Shown here piece after piece: positions 37,655-44,240 of a DNA stretch of 64,000 bases; positions within the stretch are counted from its first letter, which is position 1; each line of letters opens with the position of its first letter. The DNA lies in the NCBI GenBank assembly GCA_937949945.1, contig CALFEQ010000079.1:1-64000 (forward strand). Reading direction: 5' to 3'. The notes under the pieces are model-generated. The model had not been told where the DNA came from and searched no databases. It saw nothing but the letters and a program-made list of their open reading frames with translations. Origin of the DNA: an uncultured Myxococcales bacterium (lineage in GTDB: Bacteria > Myxococcota_A > Polyangia > Polyangiales > Polyangiaceae). The translations under genes were made by a program, and so were the position numbers.

Positions 37655-38763
37655 TGGCCGACGAGAACGTGACGACCGAGGTGAAGGCAGGAGAGGGACC
37701 GCCGCCGGCGAACGGGGAGGCCGCCGCGCCCGCGCCCGCCGAGGCGAAGGGCGATGCCGGGGACAAGCCGCCGACGGGTTACGTCCCCGCGCCGCTGCCC
37801 GCGGTCGCGTCCGGCGAAGGCAAGCGGAAGCGGAAGAAGAAGGACGTCGAGATCGCGATTCGCCTCACGAAGGTGACGAAGCGCTTCGGTCCGAAGACCG
37901 CCGTCGATCAGATCTCGCTCAAGATCCGCGCGGGATCGGTCTACGGCCTCATCGGTCCCAACGGTGCAGGCAAGACGACGACGTTCTCGATGCTCGCCGG
38001 CTTCCTCAAGCCGACCGAGGGCACGATCGAGGTGCTCGGGTACGAGCCGACGCAGGTCGACGAGCTTCGCTCGCGCATCGGCGTGCTCCCGCAGGACGCG
38101 CTCCTGCCGAGCAGCGATCGCGTGGGCGAGTTCCTCCGGCACATGGCGGCGCTGCAGGACATCCCGCGCGACCGCATCGAGGACGAGGCGCGCGAGGTCC
38201 TCGCGGAGGTCGACGGCAAGGATTGGTGGAACCTCCGATGCGGGCAGCTCTCGCACGGAATGGCGAAGCGCGTGCAGCTCGCCCAGGCGCTGCTCGGCGA
38301 TCCCGAGATCGTCCTCCTCGACGAGCCCACCGCAGGGCTCGACCCTCGCGTCGCCTACGAGGTCCGGCAGCTCATCAAGTCGCGCAGGGGCCGCTGCACC
38401 CTCGTCGTCTCGAGCCACAACCTCCAGGAGCTCGAGGAGATCTGCGACGCGGCGTGCATCCTCGACCGCGGTCGCGTGGTCGCCAGCGGCTCCATCCAGG
38501 AGCTCACGGCGGCGAGCGAGGAGATCCACGTCAAGCTCGGACCGGGGCCCGTGCCGATCGCGTTGGTGCGCGAGCTGCCGATGGTCAAGCGCGTCGAGTA
38601 CGACGACGAGAAGCGCGATCTCTGCGTCTACTTCGACCGAGGCACCGTCGACGCCGAGACGGTGATCGGTCACGTGCTCTGGGTGCTCTTGCAGAACCAA
38701 GCGCGCATCAGCGGCGTGACGAAGGGCAGGGGGCTCGAGCAGAGGGTGATGGAGCTGACCTGA
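37654..38763 (+). CDS. ABC transporter ATP-binding protein
   Basis: A 369-residue ATPase partner of the preceding permease. The first 60 residues are a low-complexity Ala/Pro/Lys extension, unusual for the family. Walker A GPNGAGKTT (about 101-109), Q-loop VLPQDALL, signature LSHGMAKRVQ, Walker B IVLLDEPTAGLDP, and H-loop SSHN are all intact, so it should hydrolyse ATP. A C-terminal domain (about 300-369) is extra. The cargo is unknown; drug, antibiotic or lipid export is usual for ABC-2 systems. The stop is followed within 8 bp by a heptamer element. Confidence 0.93.
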   Translation: MADENVTTEVKAGEGPPPANGEAAAPAPAEAKGDAGDKPPTGYVPAPLPAVASGEGKRKRKKKDVEIAIRLTKVTKRFGPKTAVDQISLKIRAGSVYGLIGPNGAGKTTTFSMLAGFLKPTEGTIEVLGYEPTQVDELRSRIGVLPQDALLPSSDRVGEFLRHMAALQDIPRDRIEDEAREVLAEVDGKDWWNLRCGQLSHGMAKRVQLAQALLGDPEIVLLDEPTAGLDPRVAYEVRQLIKSRRGRCTLVVSSHNLQELEEICDAACILDRGRVVASGSIQELTAASEEIHVKLGPGPVPIALVRELPMVKRVEYDDEKRDLCVYFDRGTVDAETVIGHVLWVLLQNQARISGVTKGRGLEQRVMELT

Positions 38764-38771
38764 CAGAGAGA

Positions 38772-38972
38772 GGCTCCAGGCTCCGGGCTCCAGGCTCCAG
38801 GGGGTTACGACCCTGCCGGACACGACGTTCCCTCACAGACGCGAGCAAGCTTCGCGCAAGAAAGGGTCTTCTCCGAGCTCGGCGTGCCAGCGCGGAGTCC
38901 GCAGCCACTGGGAGGCGAGTCTTCAGTCTCGAGCGACCGCAAACTGGAGCCTGGAGCCCGGAGCCTGGAGCC
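38772..38972. repeat. element bounded by a perfect 29-bp inverted heptamer repeat
   Basis: 38772-38800 (GGCTCCA, GGCTCCG, GGCTCCA, GGCTCCA, G) is the exact reverse complement of 38944-38972 (CTGGAGC, CTGGAGC, CCGGAGC, CTGGAGC, C). The centre is 143 bp without a gene. One CTGAGGA unit follows at 38986-38992. It lies between two plus-strand genes, 8 bp after the ABC ATPase stop. The left 29-mer recurs without a change at 44120-44148. Confidence 0.92.
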
Positions 38973-39047
38973 TCCTCCGCTGGGACTGAGGACTGAACAG
39001 CCATAGCTCATCCGCCGCGCTAGACTTCCCTTGCTGGGAGGGAGGCC

Positions 39048-39596
39048 ATGCTTCGAACTCGAGCCGTCTGCGTCGTGGGCCTCGGCGTCGTCCTTGTCGC
39101 GTGCGGGGGATCGTCCTCGCCCGAAGTGGAGGAGCCGGGCGGAGGGACGAGCGGTGGGGCGGCGAACGGGACCAACACGGAGACGAGCGCCGACTCGGGA
39201 TCGGGATCGGAGGAGAACGATGGCGGTCTCCAGCCGACGCCGCTCGACGCTGGGCGGGATGCGCGGCCGCCGAACGACCCGTCGTGCCCGCAGACCTACT
39301 CGGCGCCGCGAGGGACGTGCACGGTCGGGACGACCTGCGAGTACGACGAGGGCATCTGCAGGTGCGCCGCTCGTTGCGGCGGGGCGTCCGTGCCGCGGGA
39401 CGAGGCGACCGGTCAGTGGCGCTGTATGCCCAGGCCCGACCCTCGGTGCCCCGCGCAGCCGCCTCCTGCGGGCGGACCGTGCAAGGGCACGATCCACTGC
39501 AGGTACGGCGACTGCTGCCCCCAGCTCTACGAGTGCATCAACGACAAGTGGTCGGTCGGCGGCACCGTCTGCCCACCCGGTCTTCCCGACCGCTGA
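39048..39596 (+). CDS. Cys-rich lipoprotein
   Basis: A 182-residue lipoprotein with a GGGAGG ribosome binding site; signal MLRTRAVCVVGLGVVLVA, lipobox VAC. A Gly/Ser/Thr/Glu linker (about 22-75) leads to a domain with at least 11 cysteines (CTVGTTCEYDEGICRCAARCGG; CRYGDCCPQLYECIND), probably disulfide-rich, of the kind common among myxobacterial surface lipoproteins. No named family. It stands alone between two heptamer-containing gaps. Confidence 0.72.
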   Translation: MLRTRAVCVVGLGVVLVACGGSSSPEVEEPGGGTSGGAANGTNTETSADSGSGSEENDGGLQPTPLDAGRDARPPNDPSCPQTYSAPRGTCTVGTTCEYDEGICRCAARCGGASVPRDEATGQWRCMPRPDPRCPAQPPPAGGPCKGTIHCRYGDCCPQLYECINDKWSVGGTVCPPGLPDR

Positions 39597-39620
39597 CGCA
39601 TTGTCGAACGCTGCCTCGTC

Positions 39621-39741
39621 CTGAAGCCCGAAGCCTGGAGCCTTCCGATGCGAGGCTCGAGTCTCCAGCGAACCCAACCTGGAGCCGGGAGCCTCCTCGC
39701 TGAGGACCGAGGTCTGAGGACGGAAATCTGAAATCTGAAAT
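39621..39741 (+). repeat. mixed heptamer array with in-phase family switching
   Basis: CTGAAGC, CCGAAGC, CTGGAGC at 39621-39641; then nine consecutive in-phase units at 39679-39741: CTGGAGC, CGGGAGC, CTCCTCG, CTGAGGA, CCGAGGT, CTGAGGA, CGGAAAT, CTGAAAT, CTGAAAT. Three heptamer types thus follow each other without losing the 7-bp register. A 17-mer starting AGGCTCGAGTC at 39653 recurs at 44169. Confidence 0.9.
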
Positions 39742-39815
39742 CCGCAGCGGTCACGCTGCCGCAGCTCTGCCGGAACGCGACCTGCTGAGCGCCCGCCGAG
39801 CCGGTCCGGCGAGAC

Positions 39816-39844
39816 TTGACGGCTGAGCGCTCGACCCCGATAGT
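39816..39844 (+). promoter_or_regulatory. candidate promoter of the beta-oxidation operon
   Basis: TTGACG (39816-39821) and GATAGT (39839-39844) with exactly 17 bp between, followed by an AT-rich start region (ACTAAACTTTTAGG). Predicted start near 39851, about 60 bp before the ATG of the SDR-hydratase fusion gene. Confidence 0.55.
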
Positions 39845-39910
39845 TCGCACACTAAACTTTTAGGCATTCACGGTCTCGGGCTCGGCCCCGGGCCGACACG
39901 GAGCTCTGCC

Positions 39911-42901
39911 ATGTCCGATCTGCGTTTTGATGGGCGCGTCGCCATCGTGACGGGCGCCGGCAACGGTCTCGGTCGCTCCCACGCGCTCCTTCTCGCCAAG
40001 CGCGGCTGCAAGGTGGTGGTCAACGATCTCGGCGGCAGTGCGACCGGTGGAGGCAGGTCCTCCGCCGCGGCCGACAAGGTCGTCGCAGAGATCAAAGCGG
40101 CGGGTGGTGAGGCGGTCGCGAACTACGACTCCGTCGAGGACGGCGCGAAGATCGTCCAGACCGCGCTCGACACGTGGAAGCGGGTCGACATCGTCATCAA
40201 CAACGCGGGCATCCTCCGCGACACCTCGTTCAAGAAGATCACGGAGGAGGACTGGGACCTCATCTACCGCGTGCACGTGCTCGGCGGCTACCGGGTGACG
40301 AAGGCCGCCTGGGACTACATGCAGGAGGCCAACTACGGCCGCATCATCTTCACGGCGAGCGCCGCGGGCATCTACGGCAACTTCGGCCAGGCGAACTACT
40401 CGATGGCCAAGCTCGGCCTCGTCGGCTTCGCGAACACGCTCGCGATCGAGGGCAAGAAGCGGAACATCCTCGTCAACACGATCGCGCCCATCGCGGGCTC
40501 GCGCCTGACCGAGACGGTCCTCCCGAAGAACATCACCGACGCGCTCAAGCCCGAGTACGTCTCGCCGCTCGTCGCTTGGCTCTGCCACGAGAGCTGCGAG
40601 GAGACCGGCGGGCTCTTCGAGGTCGGCGGCGGCCTCTTCACGAAGCTCCGCTGGGAGCGCACGGAAGGGAAGCTCTTCAAGCTCGGACGCGACATCACGC
40701 CGGAGCAGGTGAAGAAGAGCTGGAGCGTCATCACCGACTTCTCGAAGTCGACGCACCCCGCGAACGTCACCGAGTCGATGGGGCCGATCCTCGGCAACCT
40801 CGAGTCGAAGTCGCTCGGCGGCAACGAGTTCATCGACGTCGACACCGCGCTCGGCTACGAGCTGCCGCCCCAGCACTCGTCCTACGACGAGAAGGACCTC
40901 ACGCTCTACGCGCTCGGCGTCGGCGCCGGACAGAACCCGCTCGACAAGGACGAGCTGAAGTACGTCTACGAGAACGCGAGCGACTTCGCGGCGCTGCCGA
41001 CGTTCGGCGTCGTGCCCGCGCTGCAGATGATCTTCGACATGTACAAGCGCGGCGAGACCGCGCCGGGCCTGAACTACGGCTTCGAACGCATCCTGCACGG
41101 CGAGCAGTACACCGAGCTCAAGCGCCCGCTGCCGCCGCGCGCGAAGCTGACGCACAAGGCGAAGATCAAGGACATCTGGGACAAGGGCAAAGGCGCGGTC
41201 GTCGTGACCGCGATCACCTCGTACGACGAGGACGGCAACGAGCTCGTCTACAACGAGGTCTCGACGTACGTGCGCGGCGCCGGCGGCTGGGGCGGCGATC
41301 GCGGTCCGAGCACCGACGTCAACGTCCCGCCGGATCGCGCGCCCGACGCGACGGTGGAGGAGAAGATCAGCCCGAGCCAGGCGCTGCTCTACCGGCTCTC
41401 CGGCGACATCAACCCCCTGCACGTCGACCCGGGTTTCGCGCAGGCCTTCGGCTTCGACAAGCCGATCCTCCACGGCCTCTGCACCTTCGGCTTCGCCGCG
41501 CGCCACGTCATCAAGACGTTCTCGAAGAACGACCCGCGGTACTTCAAGAGCATCAAGGTGCGCTTCAGCGACAGCGTCTTCCCGGGCGAGACGCTCGTCA
41601 CCGAGATGTGGAAGGAGAGCGGCAACAAGATCGTCTTCCGCTGCAAGGTCAAGGAGCGGGACAAGGTCGTCATCTCGAACGCCGCGATCGAGCTGTACGA
41701 CGAGATCCCGAAGGCGCCCGCGAAGAAGGCGCCGGCTGCGGCCGCGGCCGCCGCTCCTTCGGGCGAGCCGACGAGCGCGGAGGCGTTCGCGGTCATCCGC
41801 GACTTCATCGAGCAGAACGGGAACCTCGCGAGCGAGGTGGGCAAGACCTTCCTCTTCAAGCTCACGAACCCCGACAGCGCGTGGACGATCGATCTCAAGA
41901 ACGGCAAGGGCTCGGTCACCGCGGGCGGCGACAAGGCCGACTGCGTCCTCGAGCTGTCGGACGCGGACTTCCGCGCGATGGTCGCCGGCAAGGCCGACCC
42001 GATGAAGCTCTGGACCGAGAAGAAGCTGAAGATCTCCGGGGACGTGATGGCTTCTCAGAAGCTCATGTTCCTGAAGAAGATCGATCCGAAGCGCGCGATG
42101 GAGGTCGTCGCCAAGCTGCGTGCGTCGGGCGGCGGCGCCGCTCCTGCGGCCGCCGCTCCTTCGGGCGAGCCGACGAGCGCGGAGGCGTTCGCGGTCATCC
42201 GCGACTTCATCGAGCAGAACGGGAACCTCGCGAGCGAGGTGGGCAAGACCTTCCTCTTCAAGCTCACGAACCCCGACAGCGCGTGGACGATCGATCTCAA
42301 GAACGGCAAGGGCTCGGTCACCGCGGGCGGCGACAAGGCCGACTGCGTCCTCGAGCTGTCGGACGCGGACTTCCGCGCGATGGTCGCCGGCAAGGCCGAC
42401 CCGATGAAGCTCTGGACCGAGAAGAAGCTGAAGATCTCCGGGGACGTGATGGCTTCTCAGAAGCTCATGTTCCTGAAGAAGATCGATCCGAAGCGCGCGA
42501 TGGAGGTCGTCGCCAAGCTGCGCGGCAGCGGCGGAGCGTCGGCGGCGCCCGCGGCGTCGGCAGCAGCTTCGGCTCCGGCGGCGCCCAAGCCGGCGCAGGC
42601 GCCGGCGATCGTGAAGGCGCTCGGCGAGCGGCTCGCGAAGTCGCCGGCCCTCGCGAGCGAGGTGGGCGCGAAGGTCAACCTCGTCGTCGGATCGAACGCG
42701 TGGCTCCTCGACCTGACCGGGAAGGGAGCGATCTCGGAAGGCAAGGGCGACGCGCAGGCGACGCTCACGATGGAGGACGACGACCTCGTCGCGCTCGCGA
42801 AGGGCGAGAGCCTCCGCACGCTGTACATGCACGGCCGCGTCCGGGTCGACGGGGACGTGCGTGTCGCTCACAAGCTGAACTTCTGGAAGGGGCTCGTCTG
42901 A
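39911..42901 (+). CDS. multifunctional beta-oxidation enzyme (SDR dehydrogenase, MaoC-type hydratase, three SCP2 domains)
   Basis: A 996-residue fusion like eukaryotic peroxisomal MFE-2 (HSD17B4). Residues 1-300: short-chain 3-hydroxyacyl-CoA dehydrogenase with TGAGNGLG (14-21), NNAG (97-100), Ser150, YSMAK (Tyr163, Lys167). Residues about 305-600: two-repeat hot-dog enoyl-CoA hydratase 2, catalytic motif DINPLHVDPGFAQAFGF (about 498-514). Residues about 617-735, 751-869 and 895-996: SCP2 sterol-carrier domains, the first two identical. It hydrates and oxidises enoyl-CoAs in fatty-acid or sterol side-chain breakdown; the SCP2 domains may hold bulky lipid substrates. Operon with the thiolase 30 bp downstream. 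Confidence 0.92.
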   Translation: MSDLRFDGRVAIVTGAGNGLGRSHALLLAKRGCKVVVNDLGGSATGGGRSSAAADKVVAEIKAAGGEAVANYDSVEDGAKIVQTALDTWKRVDIVINNAGILRDTSFKKITEEDWDLIYRVHVLGGYRVTKAAWDYMQEANYGRIIFTASAAGIYGNFGQANYSMAKLGLVGFANTLAIEGKKRNILVNTIAPIAGSRLTETVLPKNITDALKPEYVSPLVAWLCHESCEETGGLFEVGGGLFTKLRWERTEGKLFKLGRDITPEQVKKSWSVITDFSKSTHPANVTESMGPILGNLESKSLGGNEFIDVDTALGYELPPQHSSYDEKDLTLYALGVGAGQNPLDKDELKYVYENASDFAALPTFGVVPALQMIFDMYKRGETAPGLNYGFERILHGEQYTELKRPLPPRAKLTHKAKIKDIWDKGKGAVVVTAITSYDEDGNELVYNEVSTYVRGAGGWGGDRGPSTDVNVPPDRAPDATVEEKISPSQALLYRLSGDINPLHVDPGFAQAFGFDKPILHGLCTFGFAARHVIKTFSKNDPRYFKSIKVRFSDSVFPGETLVTEMWKESGNKIVFRCKVKERDKVVISNAAIELYDEIPKAPAKKAPAAAAAAAPSGEPTSAEAFAVIRDFIEQNGNLASEVGKTFLFKLTNPDSAWTIDLKNGKGSVTAGGDKADCVLELSDADFRAMVAGKADPMKLWTEKKLKISGDVMASQKLMFLKKIDPKRAMEVVAKLRASGGGAAPAAAAPSGEPTSAEAFAVIRDFIEQNGNLASEVGKTFLFKLTNPDSAWTIDLKNGKGSVTAGGDKADCVLELSDADFRAMVAGKADPMKLWTEKKLKISGDVMASQKLMFLKKIDPKRAMEVVAKLRGSGGASAAPAASAAASAPAAPKPAQAPAIVKALGERLAKSPALASEVGAKVNLVVGSNAWLLDLTGKGAISEGKGDAQATLTMEDDDLVALAKGESLRTLYMHGRVRVDGDVRVAHKLNFWKGLV
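41744..42522 (+). repeat. perfect 377-bp tandem duplication of an SCP2 domain
   Basis: 41744-42120 and 42146-42522 appear identical at every base, including synonymous sites, with an offset of 402 bp (134 codons). The unit covers one SCP2 domain and part of its Ala-rich linker. Frame is kept. The third SCP2 copy further on (from about 42590) is clearly diverged. Confidence 0.9.
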
Positions 42902-42931
42902 GCCGCTGACACGAGGCCAAGGAGAAGCACC

Positions 42932-44119
42932 ATGGGAATGGGACGTAGGGTCAATGTCATCGGCGTCGGGATGACGAAGTTCCAGAAGCCGGGCGCGAGC
43001 GACGAGTACAACGTCATGGCCGTGAAGGCCGCGCGCGCGGCGCTCGAAGACGCGAAGATCGAGTACAAGGACGTCCAGTCGGCCTACTGCGGCTACGTCT
43101 ACGGCGACTCCACGTGCGGCCAGCGCTCGGTCTACGAGCTCGGTCTGACCGGCATCCCGATCTTCAACGTCAACAACAACTGCTCGACCGGCTCGACGGC
43201 CCTCATGCTCGCCGCGCAGGCGATCGCGGGCGGCCTCTACGAGTGCGTCCTCGCGCTCGGCTTCGAGAAGATGGAGAAGGGCGCGCTCGGCTCGAAGTTC
43301 ACCGACCGGACGAACCCGCTCGAGTGGCAGGCGAACCTGATGAGCAAGGTGCAGGGCTTCAGCTCCGCGCCTCCCGCCGCGCAGATGTTCGGCGGCGCGG
43401 GCCGCGAGTACCGCTGGAAGTACGGCACCAAGCGCGAGACCTTCGCGAAGGTCAGCGCCAAGGCGCGCAAGCACGCGGCGAACAACCCGTACGCGCTCTT
43501 CAACCAGCCGCTCACGGTCGAGGAGATCCTCGCGTCCGACGAGGTCTTCGATCCGCTGACCCGCTTCCAGTGCTGCCCGCCGACGTGCGGCGCGGCCGCG
43601 GCCATCCTCTGCTCCGACGACTTCGCGAAGAAGCACGGGATCTCGAAGCCCGTGTGGATCGCGGCGCAGCACATGACGACCGACTTCGACTCCTCCTTCA
43701 AGGAGGACTCGATGATCAAGATGGTCGGCTTCGACATGGCGAAGGACTGCGCCAAGAAGGTCTACGAGGAGGCCGGCCTCGGCCCGGAGGACGTGCAGGT
43801 CATCGAGCTGCACGACTGCTTCACCACGAACGAGGTCCTCACCTACGAGGCGCTCGGCCTCTGCAAGGAGGGCGAGGCCGAGAAGCTCATCGAGGACGGC
43901 GACAACACCTACGGCGGCAAGTGGGTGACGAACCCGTCGGGCGGCCTCCTCTCGAAGGGCCACCCGCTCGGCGCCACCGGCCTCGCGCAGTGTACGGAGC
44001 TCGTCTGGCAGCTCCGCGGCACCGCCGACAAGCGCCAGGTCCCGAACGCCAAGGTCGCGCTGCAGCACAACCTCGGCCTCGGCGGGGCGTGCGTGGTGAC
44101 GATGTATCGGGTCGATTGA
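42932..44119 (+). CDS. SCP-x-type thiolase / lipid-transfer acetyl-CoA acyltransferase
   Basis: A 395-residue thiolase of the SCP-x branch (3-ketoacyl-CoA thiolase for sterol-like or branched chains). Nucleophile Cys84 in NNNCSTGS, HDCF motif ELHDCFTTNE with the catalytic His, and GHPLGATG near the C-terminus. Ribosome binding site AAGGAGA 8 bases before the ATG. It completes the cycle begun by the upstream fusion enzyme: cleaves the 3-ketoacyl-CoA that enzyme makes. The stop codon is joined directly to a heptamer array. Confidence 0.92.
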   Translation: MGMGRRVNVIGVGMTKFQKPGASDEYNVMAVKAARAALEDAKIEYKDVQSAYCGYVYGDSTCGQRSVYELGLTGIPIFNVNNNCSTGSTALMLAAQAIAGGLYECVLALGFEKMEKGALGSKFTDRTNPLEWQANLMSKVQGFSSAPPAAQMFGGAGREYRWKYGTKRETFAKVSAKARKHAANNPYALFNQPLTVEEILASDEVFDPLTRFQCCPPTCGAAAAILCSDDFAKKHGISKPVWIAAQHMTTDFDSSFKEDSMIKMVGFDMAKDCAKKVYEEAGLGPEDVQVIELHDCFTTNEVLTYEALGLCKEGEAEKLIEDGDNTYGGKWVTNPSGGLLSKGHPLGATGLAQCTELVWQLRGTADKRQVPNAKVALQHNLGLGGACVVTMYRVD

Positions 44120-44240
44120 GGCTCCAGGCTCCGGGCTCCAGGCTCCAGGGCGTCGGTCTTTGGTCTTCAGGCTCGAGTCTCCAGCAACACGGGCTGCTGG
44201 AGACTCTTACTGGAGACGGGAGACTGGAGACTGTCGACTG
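44120..44240. repeat. heptamer arrays between convergent genes
   Basis: GGCTCCA, GGCTCCG, GGCTCCA, GGCTCCA (44120-44147) start with the base after the thiolase stop. On the other side CTGGAGA, CGGGAGA, CTGGAGA, CTGTCGA (44210-44237) form the last codons of the minus-strand GH20 gene. This second type (CTGGAGA) differs from the first by one base. A hairpin lies between (44175-44206). Confidence 0.9.
44175..44206. terminator. bidirectional 12-bp hairpin
   Basis: GAGTCTCCAGCA (44175-44186) pairs perfectly with TGCTGGAGACTC (44195-44206), 8-base loop. It abuts the GH20 stop (44207-44209) and lies 55 bp after the thiolase stop, so it can end transcription from either side. Its arms are heptamer-derived. 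Confidence 0.65.

Noticed and set aside
38772..38972. Inverted-repeat elements considered as insertion sequences
   Set aside because: Centres of 140-220 bp hold no transposase frame, and I could not see target duplications. A MITE-like origin remains possible.
39621..39741. Repeats considered as a CRISPR array
   Set aside because: Units are 7 bp, contiguous and without spacers; no cas gene is in the window.
39860..44068. A 1402-codon open frame on the minus strand opposite the beta-oxidation operon
   Set aside because: It is a shadow of the real plus-strand genes: its composition is Arg/Glu/Val/Leu-biased low-complexity, it mirrors the SCP2 duplication, and no family motif is present.
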